From the NCBI GenBank assembly GCA_009360345.1, contig SPDP01000001.1, forward strand, positions 1,612,001-1,676,000: a DNA stretch of 64,000 bases, given 5' to 3'. Origin of the DNA: Alcaligenaceae bacterium SAGV5. Its GTDB lineage: Bacteria > Pseudomonadota > Gammaproteobacteria > Burkholderiales > Burkholderiaceae_B. A program made the position numbers and the translations under genes. Each line of letters opens with the position of its first letter. The stretch's first letter is position 1. Shown one piece after another: positions 22,842-32,802 of this stretch. Below the pieces are notes generated by a model. It did no database searches. It was not told where the DNA came from and saw only the letters and a program-made list of their open reading frames with translations.

Positions 22842-25800
22842 TCAGGCTTCCCCGTAGCCCCCGCCGCCCGGCGTCTCGATCTCGACCCGGTCGCCCGCCT
22901 GCAATTCCGCGCGATCCGCGTGGTCCAGCGGTTCGATGCGTCCGTCGGCGCGCAGCACCCGGGCCAATCCCGGCGCGCCGGGCCCGCCGCCGAGCAGTCC
23001 GAAGGCGGGATGGTGCCAGCCGTTGGCCAGCAGCGAAACCGTCATCGGTTCCATGAAGCGCAGCGTGCGCACGCCGCCGTCGCCCCCGCGCCACCGGCCG
23101 TCGCCGCCCGAGCCGTGGCGGATCTCGTAGCGTTCCAGCCGCACCGGGAAACGCAGCTCCAGCACCTCCGGGTCCGTCAGCCGGGAATTGGTCATGTGGG
23201 TCTGCACCACCGACGTGCCGTCAAAACCGCCGGCCAGGTTGCCGGCTTCGTCGAAGCGGCCGCCGGCGCCCGAGCCGCCCGAGATGGTTTCGTAATACTG
23301 GTGGCGGGCGTTGCCGAAGGTCAGGTTGTTCATGGTGGGCTGGCTGCTGGCCATGATGCCCAGCGCGCCGTACAGCGCATTGGTGACGCAGGTGGAGGTC
23401 TCGACGTTGCCGGCCACGACGGCGGCCGGGTAGCGCGGGTTCAGCATCGAGCTTTCCGGGACCACGATGGTGAGCGGTTTCAGGCCGCCCGCGTTCATGG
23501 GGATGTCCTCGTCCAGCAGCGTGCGGAACACGTACAGCACGGCGGCCGAAGTGACGGCGCGCGGGGCGTTGAAGTTGTTGGGCAACTGCTTTGACGTGCC
23601 GGTGAAGTCCAGCGTGGCGCTGCGGGTGGCATGGTCCACGGTGACCGCCACGCGCACCTGCGCGCCGTTGTCCAGCGAGACCGCATAGCGTCCGTCACGC
23701 AGGCGGCTGATGGCGCGGCGCACCGATTCCTCGGCGTTGTCCTGGACGTGGCCCATGTACGCCTGCACGACGGCCAGGCCGAAGTAGCGCACCATGGCCA
23801 TGAGTTCCTCGCGGCCTTTTTCGTTGGCGGCCACCTGGGCGCGCAGGTCGGCGATGTTCTGGTCGATGTTGCGCGCGGGATGCCGCGCGCCGGCCAGCAA
23901 CTGCCGCATCTCGGCCTCGCGCAAGTGGCCGTCGCGCACCAGCAGGAAGCTGGTGATGAGCACGCCTTCGTCGTCGATGGTGCGCGAGTCGGGCGGCATG
24001 GAGCCCGGCGTCAGGCCGCCGATGTCGGCGTGGTGGCCGCGCGAGCCTACGTAGAACAATACACGGGTGCCGGCTTCGTCGAAGATGGGGGTGATGACCG
24101 TGACGTCCGGCAGGTGGGTGCCGCCGGCGTAGGGGTCGTTGAGCACGTAGGCGTCGCCGGGCCGCAGCGTGCCCTGGGTGCTGTCGATGACGGCCTGGAC
24201 GCTGGCGCCCATGGATCCCAGGTGGACCGGGATGTGGGGGGCGTTGGCGACGAGGTCGCCTTGCGCGTCGAAGATCGCGCAAGAGAAATCCAGGCGTTCC
24301 TTGATGTTGACCGAGTGCGCGGTGTTCTGCAGGCGCCAGCCCATCTGCTCGGCGATGGACATGAACAGGTTGTTGAAGATCTCCAGCATGACCGGATCCG
24401 CCTGCGTGCCGACGGCGCGGCGCTGCGGCCGGGGCACGGCGCGTTCGAGCACGATGTCGCCGCTTGCGGTCGCGGTGGCCCGCCAGCCGGGATCGACCAC
24501 GGTGGTCGCGTTGGCGTCGGTGATGATGGCCGGACCGGGGATGACGTCGCCGGCCCGCAGGTCGGCGGCGGCATAGAGCGGGCTGTCCTGCCACGCACCG
24601 GCCGCGTGGATGGGGGCGCTGTCGCGGGCCCGGAGGGACGTGCCGGCCTCGCGCGCGGGGCGATCGAACCATGTGGCGCGCGCATCCCGGGGACCTTCGG
24701 CGGAGGTGGCTTCCGCCACCACGGCGTCGATCACCAGCGCGCGGCCGGGCATGAGGAAGGCGAAGCGCTGGCGATAGGCGCGCTCGAACTCCGCCAGCAT
24801 GGCCGGGGTCTCGCCCAGCGGGACCGGCAGCGCGGTGTCGGTTCCTTCATAGCGCAGGTAGGCGCGTTCGGCGATGCGTATGCCGGCCGCGTCGCAACCC
24901 TGGGCCAGGAGCTCGCCGCTGGCCGCGCCGCCCAGCTCGTCCAGTACCCGGCGCGCTTCGGCCCGTCCGTCGGCGTCGAAGCGGCGTTCCACCGAGCGTT
25001 CCCGCACGGCGGTCGCGACGGCCAGGCCCATGCCGTAGGCCGACAGCACGCCGGCCAGCGGATGGATCAGCACGCGCGGCATGGCCAGCGCGTCCGCGAC
25101 GGCGCAGGCATGCTGGCCGCCGGCGCCGCCGAAAGTGGTCAGGGTGTAGCGGGTGATGTCGTAGCCCCGCTGCACGGAAATCAGCTTGATCGCGTTGGCC
25201 ATGTTGGTGACCGCGATTTCGAGGAAGCCGTGGGCCAGTTCTTCGGGCGTGGTGGCGCGGCCGGTGCCGCGCCCGACTTCGCGGGCCAGCTCGGCGAAGC
25301 GCGCGCGGACCACGTCGGCGTCCAGGGGCTGGTTGCCGTCCGGGCCGAACACCGCTGGAAAGTGGGTCGGCTGGATCCGGCCCAGCATGACGTTGGCGTC
25401 GGTGACGGTCAGCGGGCCGCCGCGCCGGTAGCAGGCCGGGCCGGGGTCGGCGCCGGCCGATTCGGGGCCCACGCGCAGCCGCGTGCCGTCGAAGCGCAGG
25501 ATGGAGCCGCCGCCGGCGGCCACCGTGTGGATGCTCATCATGGGCGCGCGCAAACGCACGCCCGCCACCAGCGTATCGAAGGTGCGTTCGTACTCGCCGG
25601 CGTAGTGGGACACGTCGGTCGAGGTGCCGCCCATGTCGAAGCCGATGACCCGGTCGAAGCCGGCGGCGGCCGACACGCCGGCCATGCCGACGATGCCGCC
25701 GGCGGGGCCGGACAGGACGGAGTCCTTGCCCTGGAAGGCGCGGGCGTCGGTCAGGCCGCCGCTCGATTGCATGAACTGCAGGCGCACGCCGGGCAGGGCG

Positions 25801-26504
25801 GACGAGACGCGGTCCACGTAGCGGCGCAGCACGGGCGACAGGTAGGCATCGACCACGGTGGTATCGCCGCGCGCGACGAAGCGGATCAGCGGCGAGACGG
25901 CATGCGAGGCGGAGACCTGCGCATAGCCCAGCTCGCGCGCGATCTCGGCCAGCCGCAGCTCGTGCGCCGGGTTGCGGTAGCCATGCATGAGCGCGATGGC
26001 GATGGACTGGTAGCCCTGAGCCCGGCCTTCGGCGAGGGCCGTCCGGGCCTGCGCCTCGTCCAGTTCCGCGACGACGGCACCGTCCGCCGCCAGGCGTTCG
26101 TCGATCTCGGCCACCCGGCTGGCGAGCTGCTCGGGCAGCACGATCTCGCGGTCGAACAGGCGTGGCCGGTTCTGGTAGGCGATGCGCAAGGCGTCGCGGA
26201 AGCCCCGCGTGACGGCCAGCAGCACGCGCTCGCCCTTGCGTTCGAGCAGGGCGTTGGTGGCGACCGTGGTGCCCATGCGCACGACCTCGATGCGATCGGC
26301 GGGCAACGGTTCGCCCGGAGCCAGCTCCAGCAGGCGGCGTATGCCTTCGACGGCGGCGTCGTCGTAGCGCCCGGGGTTCTCGGACAGCAGCTTGGCGGTC
26401 GCCAGCGTACCGTCGGGACGGCGCCCGATCACGTCGGTGAAGGTGCCGCCGCGGTCTATCCAGAATTCCCAGCGGGCGTGGTCGGAGGGAGAGGTCGTAT
26501 TCAT
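22842..26504 (-). CDS. 5-oxoprolinase-type fused HyuA/HyuB hydrolase
   Basis: The 1220-aa protein joins the HyuA half (about 1-690) and the HyuB half (about 700-1220). The HyuA half has [59 protein letters not shown] and [16 protein letters not shown]. The HyuB half has [40 protein letters not shown] and [18 protein letters not shown]. Enzymes of this form open the lactam of 5-oxoproline or related hydantoins with ATP. The fused form and length fit 5-oxoprolinase, but the operon (ABC importer, flavoprotein, ferredoxin) suggests another cyclic amide may be the true substrate. Its ATG overlaps the upstream regulator by four bases. Confidence 0.85.
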   Translation of the reverse strand: MNTTSPSDHARWEFWIDRGGTFTDVIGRRPDGTLATAKLLSENPGRYDDAAVEGIRRLLELAPGEPLPADRIEVVRMGTTVATNALLERKGERVLLAVTRGFRDALRIAYQNRPRLFDREIVLPEQLASRVAEIDERLAADGAVVAELDEAQARTALAEGRAQGYQSIAIALMHGYRNPAHELRLAEIARELGYAQVSASHAVSPLIRFVARGDTTVVDAYLSPVLRRYVDRVSSALPGVRLQFMQSSGGLTDARAFQGKDSVLSGPAGGIVGMAGVSAAAGFDRVIGFDMGGTSTDVSHYAGEYERTFDTLVAGVRLRAPMMSIHTVAAGGGSILRFDGTRLRVGPESAGADPGPACYRRGGPLTVTDANVMLGRIQPTHFPAVFGPDGNQPLDADVVRARFAELAREVGRGTGRATTPEELAHGFLEIAVTNMANAIKLISVQRGYDITRYTLTTFGGAGGQHACAVADALAMPRVLIHPLAGVLSAYGMGLAVATAVRERSVERRFDADGRAEARRVLDELGGAASGELLAQGCDAAGIRIAERAYLRYEGTDTALPVPLGETPAMLAEFERAYRQRFAFLMPGRALVIDAVVAEATSAEGPRDARATWFDRPAREAGTSLRARDSAPIHAAGAWQDSPLYAAADLRAGDVIPGPAIITDANATTVVDPGWRATATASGDIVLERAVPRPQRRAVGTQADPVMLEIFNNLFMSIAEQMGWRLQNTAHSVNIKERLDFSCAIFDAQGDLVANAPHIPVHLGSMGASVQAVIDSTQGTLRPGDAYVLNDPYAGGTHLPDVTVITPIFDEAGTRVLFYVGSRGHHADIGGLTPGSMPPDSRTIDDEGVLITSFLLVRDGHLREAEMRQLLAGARHPARNIDQNIADLRAQVAANEKGREELMAMVRYFGLAVVQAYMGHVQDNAEESVRRAISRLRDGRYAVSLDNGAQVRVAVTVDHATRSATLDFTGTSKQLPNNFNAPRAVTSAAVLYVFRTLLDEDIPMNAGGLKPLTIVVPESSMLNPRYPAAVVAGNVETSTCVTNALYGALGIMASSQPTMNNLTFGNARHQYYETISGGSGAGGRFDEAGNLAGGFDGTSVVQTHMTNSRLTDPEVLELRFPVRLERYEIRHGSGGDGRWRGGDGGVRTLRFMEPMTVSLLANGWHHPAFGLLGGGPGAPGLARVLRADGRIEPLDHADRAELQAGDRVEIETPGGGGYGEA

Positions 26505-27049
26505 AGCGATGAGGCCGCGCGAGCGGCCTGGTCATAAAGGCCCGACAGCATGCGCAGGCGCCGGGCCACATCGGACAGCGAGGCGCCATCGGCCAGTTCG
26601 CCTTCGACGCTGGCGAGCAGGCAGCGGCCCCGGACGGCGCGGAAGCGGTCGATCAGCGCCGCGCCTTCGGCCGTGGTGGCGTAGAACACTTCCTTGCCGA
26701 GCTTCTCGCCGCGCACCAGGCCCAGGCCGGCCAGTTTCTTGAGCGAATAGTTGATGACGTGCGTATCTTCGTAGTTGAGGGTGAAGCAGATGTCGGCCAG
26801 CTTCTTGCCGCGCTCGCGGTGATGGACGTGGTGCAGCACCAGCACGTCCGTGACCGCGAGATCGGTCACGCCGGCGGCCGCCATGCAGCGCACCACCCAT
26901 CGGCTGAACGCGTTGTGGGCGATGATGAGCCCGAACTCGAGTTCGGAAAGCTCCGCGTGCGGGCCGGTGGCCAGGTGCGCCGACGACAGGATACGCAGGC
27001 GTTCGCCGGGGCCGTCGGATGCCTCGTCGTGCCGGGCGTCATTCGTCAT
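26501..27049 (-). CDS. MarR-like winged-helix regulator
   Basis: The 182-aa protein reads [77 protein letters not shown], a MarR-type winged helix with an unusual long first helix, then [25 protein letters not shown] as the wing. It belongs to the group annotated simply as winged-helix DNA-binding proteins. It is embedded in the large transporter/oxoprolinase operon, overlapping the [2Fe-2S] gene by 11 bases and the oxoprolinase by four. It probably senses the pathway substrate and controls the operon. Confidence 0.78.
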   Translation of the reverse strand: MTNDARHDEASDGPGERLRILSSAHLATGPHAELSELEFGLIIAHNAFSRWVVRCMAAAGVTDLAVTDVLVLHHVHHRERGKKLADICFTLNYEDTHVINYSLKKLAGLGLVRGEKLGKEVFYATTAEGAALIDRFRAVRGRCLLASVEGELADGASLSDVARRLRMLSGLYDQAARAASSL

Positions 27050-27410
27050 CGTCGTCGCCCTCGATGACGAACAGGCGTTCCTTGGGAGGGGCGATCTCGG
27101 TCACGAGATCGCGCACCAGCGGCTTGTTGGGCAGGGGTTCGACCGTGTGCGAGCTACCCGGCTCCAGCCTGGCCAGACAGGCGTACACGACCTTGCCGTC
27201 CAGGCGCATCATGCATTCCTTGCAGGCGTTGGCGTTGATGCAGGCATAGCGGAAGGCCAGCGTGTCGTCCTGGTGCGCGCGCACCCAGCGCAGCGCGTCC
27301 AGCAGCGAGGCGGCCGCCTGGGGCGGCACGTCGTACTCGACGACGCGGGGCTCGGTACCGGCGCCGGCGCGCTGGATGTTCAGGCGGATGGAGTCGTTGG
27401 GCGATGTCAT
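27039..27410 (-). CDS. Small [2Fe-2S] protein, SdhB/FrdB N-domain only
   Basis: The 123-aa protein matches the plant-ferredoxin-like N-terminal domain of succinate dehydrogenase/fumarate reductase iron-sulfur subunits. Its cluster motif is YACINANACKECMMRLDGK...YAC, spacing C-x5-C-x2-C-x11-C, one residue longer in the first gap than the usual SdhB C-x4-C. The second domain with [4Fe-4S] and [3Fe-4S] clusters is missing: after VEPLPNKPLVRDLV the protein ends in an acidic EGDDDDE tail. It overlaps the flavoprotein gene by four bases, so the two probably form a complex in which this protein passes electrons from FAD to an unknown acceptor. Confidence 0.8.
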   Translation of the reverse strand: MTSPNDSIRLNIQRAGAGTEPRVVEYDVPPQAAASLLDALRWVRAHQDDTLAFRYACINANACKECMMRLDGKVVYACLARLEPGSSHTVEPLPNKPLVRDLVTEIAPPKERLFVIEGDDDDE

Positions 27411-29128
27411 GCGATGTCCTCCTGCGTGGCCTCGAGGCGCTGGACGGGCTGGCTGGCCAGCGTCCATTGGCCGTCGCGCCAGGCGATGGTCTGGTTCAGC
27501 GTCCAGGCGTCTTCCTGCCCGGGATGGTCTTCGCGCTGGTGGGCGCCGCGGCTCTCGCGCCGCGCCAGCGCGCAGCGCGTCACCGTTTCGGCCACCAGCA
27601 GCATGTTGCGCAGGTCCAGCGTGTCCAGCCGCACGGGATCCTGCGGGCCCCCGCCCGGCAGGGCGTCGCCGGCCCGGGTCCGCAGCGCGTCCAGTTCGCT
27701 CAGCGCGCGCAGTAGTCCTTCCTCGGTGCGGAAAGGGCCGACGTGGGTTTGCATCAGCGCCTGCAATTCCTCGATCAGCGATGCGGCATTGCGCCCGTCC
27801 GGTTCGCCGTGGCTCGGCGCGAGCCGCTGCAGCCAGGGGCGGGCCAGGGCCTCGAGTGCTTCCAGCGGCGGCGGTTCCGGGCAGTCGGCGGCGGCGACGC
27901 GTCCGGCCCGCAGCCCGAAGGCGATCGCCTCGGTGATGGCGTTGCCCGACAGCCGGTTGGCGCCGTTGGCGCCGCCCACGGCCTCGCCCGCGGCATACAG
28001 GCCGGGCACGTCGGTGGCGAGGTCGGTGTCCACCCGGATACCGCCCATGTGATAGTGGGCGATGGGCGCCACTTCGATCATCTGCCGCGTCAGGTCGATG
28101 CCGGCCTTGGCCAGTTTGTTGATGATGGGGCCGAACGCCGCGCGCAGCGTGTCTTCCGGCACGTGGCGGAAACTCAGCCACGCGCCGCCGGCCGGCGTGC
28201 CGCGGCCGGCCTCGACTTCCTTCAGGATGGCGTAGGTCGCGGCGTCGCGGGTGGTGGTGTAGCCCTGGCCTTCGGCCGCGTTGCCGTAGCGCTCGACGAA
28301 TTCCTCGCCCTGGTTGTTCAGCAGTTTGCCGCCCAGCTTGTAGCGGAAGGGGTCCCACATGATGGGGTCGAAGCCGACCAGGCGCGGTGCCAGGTGGCCG
28401 ATGGGGAAGAACTGCACGAACTCCATGTCGATCAGCCGTGCGCCCGCGCGCAGGGCCAGCGCGAAGCCGTCGCCGCCCATGTTGAGCGAGGCGCTGTTGC
28501 GGCGGTAGAGCCGGGTCAGGCCGCCCGTGGCGATGATGGTGGCCGCGGCGCGTATCAGGACCGGGTCGCCGGTGCCCAGGTGCAGCGCCACCGCGCCGAC
28601 GACGCGGCCGTCCTGGCGCAGCAGCTCCACCACCAGCAGGTCGCCCACGCGCCGCACGCCCGCCTCGCGCGCGGCCTGCGCGCGCAGGGTCTTGGCCACG
28701 GCCGGACCGGTGTTCAGGTAGTCCACGTAGACGCAGCGCGGCCGGTCGTGGCCGGGGGCGCGGGTCTGCGCCATCCGCTCGCCGTCGCGGGCCCAGCCCA
28801 CGCCCCAGCGGTCGAGCAGGCGGATCGCGTCCACGCCTTCCTCGCACAGCAGCCGTGCCAGCGGTTCGCTGCACAGGCCGCGGCCCGCCGCCAGCGTGTC
28901 GCGCAGGTGGTGTTGCCAATGGTCGGGCCCCTGCTCGCCCAGGGCGGCGGCCACGGTCATCTGCGCCATGATGGTGGCGCCGCCGCGCCCGATCAGGCTG
29001 CGGTCGGCCAGCAGCGCGCGCTTGCCGGCCCGCGAGACGGCGATCGCCGCGCTCAGGCCGGCGCCGCCGGCGCCTATCACCAGTACGTCGGTGTCCAGCG
29101 TGTGCAGGGTGGGATGGGACATGTTCAT
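27407..29128 (-). CDS. SdhA/FrdA-like FAD-dependent dehydrogenase
   Basis: The 573-aa flavoprotein has VLVIGAGGAGLSAAIAVSRAG (FAD binding), SLIGRGGATIMAQ, ATGGLTRLYRRNSASLNMGGDGFALALRAGA, IAHYHMGGIRVDTDL with the substrate His/Gly loop, GLYAAGEAVGGANGANRLSGNAI with the substrate Arg, and RRESRGAHQREDHPGQED near the C-terminus. These match the succinate dehydrogenase / fumarate reductase / adenylylsulfate reductase family. The membrane anchors of SDH are absent from the operon and the only partner is the small [2Fe-2S] protein, so it is not a classical complex II. Its stop overlaps the [2Fe-2S] start, and its start overlaps livF, by four bases each. Confidence 0.85.
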   Translation of the reverse strand: MNMSHPTLHTLDTDVLVIGAGGAGLSAAIAVSRAGKRALLADRSLIGRGGATIMAQMTVAAALGEQGPDHWQHHLRDTLAAGRGLCSEPLARLLCEEGVDAIRLLDRWGVGWARDGERMAQTRAPGHDRPRCVYVDYLNTGPAVAKTLRAQAAREAGVRRVGDLLVVELLRQDGRVVGAVALHLGTGDPVLIRAAATIIATGGLTRLYRRNSASLNMGGDGFALALRAGARLIDMEFVQFFPIGHLAPRLVGFDPIMWDPFRYKLGGKLLNNQGEEFVERYGNAAEGQGYTTTRDAATYAILKEVEAGRGTPAGGAWLSFRHVPEDTLRAAFGPIINKLAKAGIDLTRQMIEVAPIAHYHMGGIRVDTDLATDVPGLYAAGEAVGGANGANRLSGNAITEAIAFGLRAGRVAAADCPEPPPLEALEALARPWLQRLAPSHGEPDGRNAASLIEELQALMQTHVGPFRTEEGLLRALSELDALRTRAGDALPGGGPQDPVRLDTLDLRNMLLVAETVTRCALARRESRGAHQREDHPGQEDAWTLNQTIAWRDGQWTLASQPVQRLEATQEDIA

Positions 29129-29916
29129 TCTCCGTCGGGGACCGGTGCCCCCTCCAATTCTCGGACCGGGGCCTCGGCGCCCAGGTAGGCGCGCCGCACG
29201 GCGGGGTCCGCCGCGAGGTCGGCGGCCCGGCCTTGCAATACCACGTGGCCGTGCTGAAGCACATAGGCGCGGTCGGCCAGTTCCAGCGCGATGCGGGCGT
29301 TCTGTTCGACCAGCAGGATGGTCTGGCCGGATTCCTTCCAGCGGAACAGCACTTCGTAGACGGCATCGACGAACTTGGGCGACAGGCCCATCGACGGTTC
29401 ATCGATGCAGACCAGCCGCCCCCGCCGCAGCCACGCGCGGCCCAGCGCCAGCATCTGCTGTTCGCCTCCCGACAGCGTGCCGGCCAACTGGCCGCGGCGC
29501 TCGGCCAGGCGGGGGAAGGCCCGGAACACCTCATCGAGGTCGCCGGCCAGGGCGGCCTTGTCGTGGCGCCGGGGGTAGGCGCCCAGCAGCAGGTTCTCGC
29601 GCACCGTCATGTCCGGGAAGACGCGGCGTCCCTCGGGTACGCTGGCCACGCCCAGATCGATGACCTCGGCGGGCGCCAGGCCCTGGATCTCGCGCCCGTC
29701 CAGCAGGACGCGGCCGCGGGATGGGCGGGCCAGGCCCAGCACCGATTTGAGCGTCGTGGACTTGCCCGAGGCATTGCCGCCCAGCACGGAGACCACTTCT
29801 CCGGCCTGGACGTGAAGACTGATTCCGAACAAGGCCTGGACGGCGCCGTAGTGCACGTCGACCGCGTCCAGCCGCAGCAGGGGGGAAGAGGGGGGCAGCT
29901 CAGCCAAGATGGGCAT
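29125..29916 (-). CDS. ABC transporter ATP-binding protein, LivF type
   Basis: The 263-aa ATPase has Walker A GGNASGKSTT (the usual GxNGAGKST altered to GGNASGKST), LSGGEQQMLALGRAW signature, Walker B RLVCIDEPSMGLSPKFVD and the H-loop-like LLVEQNARIALELADRAYVLQHG, a LivF-specific sequence with Gln in place of the H-loop His. With LivG it powers the fused permease. It overlaps livG by 17 bases and the flavoprotein by four bases, tying transport to metabolism in one message. The substrate is unknown. Confidence 0.87.
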   Translation of the reverse strand: MPILAELPPSSPLLRLDAVDVHYGAVQALFGISLHVQAGEVVSVLGGNASGKSTTLKSVLGLARPSRGRVLLDGREIQGLAPAEVIDLGVASVPEGRRVFPDMTVRENLLLGAYPRRHDKAALAGDLDEVFRAFPRLAERRGQLAGTLSGGEQQMLALGRAWLRRGRLVCIDEPSMGLSPKFVDAVYEVLFRWKESGQTILLVEQNARIALELADRAYVLQHGHVVLQGRAADLAADPAVRRAYLGAEAPVRELEGAPVPDGE

Positions 29917-30760
29917 CCGAATTGACCGGCCGCTTGCGCGCGCGGCCGAGGTAGGCTTCGACGACTTCGGGATGGTCCAGCGCTTCGGCCGGTGTGCCGG
30001 TGGCCAGTACCCGTCCCTGGTTGAGGACGATCGCGTGGTCGGCGATGCGGCGGACCAGCGACAGTTTGTGTTCGACGACCAGGATGCCGAGCTGCGGCTG
30101 CTCCGCGCGCAGCGCGAGCAGCAGGTCGGTGAGTTCCGCGGTCTCGCTGGGGTTCATGCCGGCCGCGGGCTCGTCGAACAGCACGAAGCGCGGCCGGGCC
30201 GCCAGTACGCGCGCCAGTTCCAGGCGCCGCCGGTTCGCGTAGGACAGGCTGTAGGCCGGCTGGTCGCGCCGCGGCCAGAGCCGGTCGCCGAAGCGTTGCA
30301 GGGCCGCGCGGGCGCGTTCCCGCGCCTCGGCACGGCGGCGGCGCCAGGCGGGCAGGTCGAACAGTTCGCCGGCGATCTCGGTCAGCGGATCGACCAGCCG
30401 CGCGGATCCCGTCCGGCCCAGCAATCCGGCCTGGGTGCCCAGCATCACGCTGTCCCAGACGCTCAGCGCGGGGAAGACCCGCGAGGTCTGGAAGCTGCGG
30501 CCCAGGCCCAGCCGGGCGATGCGCTCGGGGGCCAGTCCGTCGATGCGGCGGCCGTCCAGGAAGACATGCCCCGAAGAAGGCTTCTCGACCCCGCTCAGCA
30601 ACTGGATCAGGGTCGACTTGCCGGCGCCGTTGGGGCCCACCAGCGCCACGGTCTGGCCCGGGCCGACGGTGAAGCTGACGTCGTCCACCGCCTTGACGCC
30701 GCGGAAATGGCGGCTCAGGCGCTCCACCCGCAGTCCTCGTTGTTCATCGCGAGTCGTCAT
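29900..30760 (-). CDS. ABC transporter ATP-binding protein, LivG type
   Basis: The 286-aa ATPase has Walker A VGPNGAGKSTLIQLLSG, the LivG-like RLGLGRSFQTSRVFPALSV, a signature region written LSYANRRRLELARVLA in place of LSGGQ (common in LivG), Walker B FVLFDEPAAGMNPSE and ILVVEHKLSLVRRIADHAIVLNQGRVLATGTP. It lies 130 bases downstream of the permease gene, beyond a repeat element, and overlaps livF. It should couple ATP hydrolysis to import of a branched-chain-amino-acid-like or cyclic substrate. Confidence 0.87.
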   Translation of the reverse strand: MTTRDEQRGLRVERLSRHFRGVKAVDDVSFTVGPGQTVALVGPNGAGKSTLIQLLSGVEKPSSGHVFLDGRRIDGLAPERIARLGLGRSFQTSRVFPALSVWDSVMLGTQAGLLGRTGSARLVDPLTEIAGELFDLPAWRRRRAEARERARAALQRFGDRLWPRRDQPAYSLSYANRRRLELARVLAARPRFVLFDEPAAGMNPSETAELTDLLLALRAEQPQLGILVVEHKLSLVRRIADHAIVLNQGRVLATGTPAEALDHPEVVEAYLGRARKRPVNSDAHLG

Positions 30761-30820
30761 ATCAGTCGTTCATGGCAAAGAGGAGTCCGTTGCGACGCGT
30801 GTTTCGATCGAGGGCACAGC

Positions 30821-30890
30821 GGATCCGGCTTTGCCGGTCCGCCAGTGCCGCCCCCTTGAGGGGGCGCGCGTAGCGCGTAGGGGGTGGGTT
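30821..30890. repeat. Dispersed GC-rich intergenic repeat
   Basis: The segment contains two hairpins, CCGGC-TTT-GCCGG (30825-30837) and CCCCC-TTGA-GGGGG (30851-30864), then GCGCGCGTAGCGCGTAGGGGGTGGG. From memory this text recurs between genes of Bordetella and Achromobacter chromosomes. It sits between livHM and livG inside the operon, where it could act as an RNA processing or attenuation signal. Copy number cannot be tested in one window. Confidence 0.55.
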
Positions 30891-32771
30891 TCATCTTGCT
30901 CCGAGGAGGCCATGCGGGCGCAGGCGCAGCATGATCAGCAGCGCCAGGCCGTAGGCCACCATGCGCCATTCCGCGAAGGGCCGCAGCAGTTCCGGCAGCA
31001 GGGTCAGCGCGAAGCCGGCCAGCGCCGCGCCGGTCAGGTTGCCCAGGCCGCCCAGCACCGCGATGGTCAGCAGCAGGATGGAGGCGCTGACGGTAAAGCT
31101 CTCCGGGCTGACCACGCTCTGCACATAGGCGAACAGTCCGCCCGCGAGGCCCGCCAGCAGGCCGGAACAGGCGAAGCCCACGAGCAGGTAGCGGCGCACC
31201 GGCAGTCCGGCGGTGTGCGCGGCCAGCCTGTCCTCGCGTATGCCGCGCCAGGCCCGGCCCACGCCGGAGTCCAGCAGGCGCTGCGCCAGGAACAGCGCGA
31301 GTCCGGCCACGGCCGCCACCAGCCAGAACTTGCCGGCCAGGCTGGTGAGCGACTGCCCGCCCAGCAGTGCCAGCCTGGGGGCGGGAATACCGATGAAGCC
31401 CATGGGGCCGCGCGTGACATCCAGCCAGCTCATGAAGACCAGATAGCCGATCTGCCCGACGGCCAGCGTGCCCAGCGCCGCCGTATGGCCGCTGAGCTTG
31501 AGCAAGGGCAGGGCGGCCACCACCGCCACACAGGCGGTGGCCAGCGCGGCGCCGACCAGGGCCGCCTCCGCCGGCCAGCCGAGATTGCGGGCCAGCAGGC
31601 CCACCGCGTAGGCGCCCACGCCATAGAAGGCCGCGTGGCCGATGGACAGCACGCCCAGCGCGCCGGAGACCAGCGTGACGCTGGCCACCAGCAGGGCGAA
31701 GATCATGGCGTAGACCACCGCCTGGAGAAAGTAGGCGTTTTGTGTGAGCGCGGGCAGCAGCGCCAGTACGGCGGCCGCCGCCAGGAAGCCCCAGGGGGGA
31801 AGCTCCCAGGCGCGCACGGCGCCGCGCTGGCTGGACGACGAAGCCAGCACGCTGGTGGTCGGCATGGCGCCCGCCGCGCCGCTGGCGCCGCCCAGCGCGT
31901 CCAGGCGCCGGTCGCCCAGGAGGCCGTGCGGCCGGAAGACCAGGAAGACCAATACCAGAGAGAACGCCACCAGGTCGCGCGACCCTTCCCCGATGTAGGC
32001 GCTGGCCAGCGTCTCCACCACGCCCAGCAGCAGGCCGCCCAGCACCGCCCCCGGCGTGCTGGTCAGGCCGCCCAGCAGCGCCGCCGCGAAACCCTTCAGG
32101 CCGAAGGGCAGCCCCATCTGCGGGAACACGCTCTTGAAATAAAGCGCGACCAGCACGCCGCTCAGGGCGCCCAGCGCGCCGGCCAGGGCGAAGGCCAGTT
32201 GCCGCACGCTGCCGGTGCGCACGCCCAGTTGCGCCGCGGCGTCGCGATCCTGCGCGGTGGCGCGCAGCGCGCGGCCCCACCACGAGCGCGACAGGAACAG
32301 CGTCAGGGCCAGCGTGGCCAGCGCGCCGAAGCCGAAGATCAGCAGGTCGGTGCTGGTGAGGTAGGCATTGCCGAAGTAATACGTGGCTTCGTCGAACGAC
32401 ACCGGGAAGGACTGGCTCTCGGGCGACCAGATGATCTCGGCCAGTTGTTCGAGGATGAGGCTGATCGCCAGGGTGGACAGCACGGGGGCGATATAGGGCG
32501 CGTTCTCCAGGGGCCGCAGCGCCACCCGTTCGAGCAGCATGCCGAGCAGCGCGACGATGAGCACCGAACCGGTGGCCGCCACGGGCAGCGGCAGTTGCAG
32601 CAGGGCCACGCCGGTGAAGGCGATGAAGGCGCCCAGCATGAACAGCGCGCCCTGCGCGAAATTGATGAGATTGGAAACGCCGAACACCAGCGAGAAGCCG
32701 AGCGCGATCAGCGCATAGACCTGGCCGATGGCCAGGCCGTTCAAGATCTGGCTGGCGAATAATTCGAGCAT
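30891..32771 (-). CDS. Fused LivH-LivM branched-chain-type ABC permease
   Basis: The 626-aa protein joins both permease subunits. Residues 1-290 are LivH-like (ILNGLAIGQVYALIALGFSLVFGVSNLINFAQGALFMLGAFIAF; ALRATAQDRDAAAQLGV). Residues about 335-626 are LivM-like (GALGVLSIGHAAFYGVGAYAVGLLA; RAWRGIREDRLAAHTAGLPVRRYLLVGFACSG). An Ala/Ser-rich linker near 295-330 joins them. RPHGLLG occurs at the end of each half. It should form the whole membrane channel with LivG/LivF. It follows the receptor gene by 76 bases with a hairpin in between. Confidence 0.88.
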   Translation of the reverse strand: MLELFASQILNGLAIGQVYALIALGFSLVFGVSNLINFAQGALFMLGAFIAFTGVALLQLPLPVAATGSVLIVALLGMLLERVALRPLENAPYIAPVLSTLAISLILEQLAEIIWSPESQSFPVSFDEATYYFGNAYLTSTDLLIFGFGALATLALTLFLSRSWWGRALRATAQDRDAAAQLGVRTGSVRQLAFALAGALGALSGVLVALYFKSVFPQMGLPFGLKGFAAALLGGLTSTPGAVLGGLLLGVVETLASAYIGEGSRDLVAFSLVLVFLVFRPHGLLGDRRLDALGGASGAAGAMPTTSVLASSSSQRGAVRAWELPPWGFLAAAAVLALLPALTQNAYFLQAVVYAMIFALLVASVTLVSGALGVLSIGHAAFYGVGAYAVGLLARNLGWPAEAALVGAALATACVAVVAALPLLKLSGHTAALGTLAVGQIGYLVFMSWLDVTRGPMGFIGIPAPRLALLGGQSLTSLAGKFWLVAAVAGLALFLAQRLLDSGVGRAWRGIREDRLAAHTAGLPVRRYLLVGFACSGLLAGLAGGLFAYVQSVVSPESFTVSASILLLTIAVLGGLGNLTGAALAGFALTLLPELLRPFAEWRMVAYGLALLIMLRLRPHGLLGAR

Positions 32772-32802
32772 GGGAGTGAGTGCGGTTGCCGGAAAAGGTT
32801 GC

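Noticed and set aside
23631..26537. 968-codon open frame antisense to the oxoprolinase gene
   Set aside because: It mirrors the oxoprolinase frame in GC-rich DNA, its protein is His/Gln/Gly/Val-rich with no motif, and the opposite strand has a full set of enzyme motifs.
27039..27410. Broken succinate dehydrogenase iron-sulfur subunit (pseudogene)
   Set aside because: The frame is intact, starts with an ATGA overlap and ends in a tidy acidic tail before an overlapping gene, so it looks like a real one-domain protein rather than a truncation.
30435..32762. 775-codon + strand open frame opposite livG and livHM
   Set aside because: It has no recognisable motif and the biased composition of a shadow frame; the minus strand encodes clear ABC proteins.
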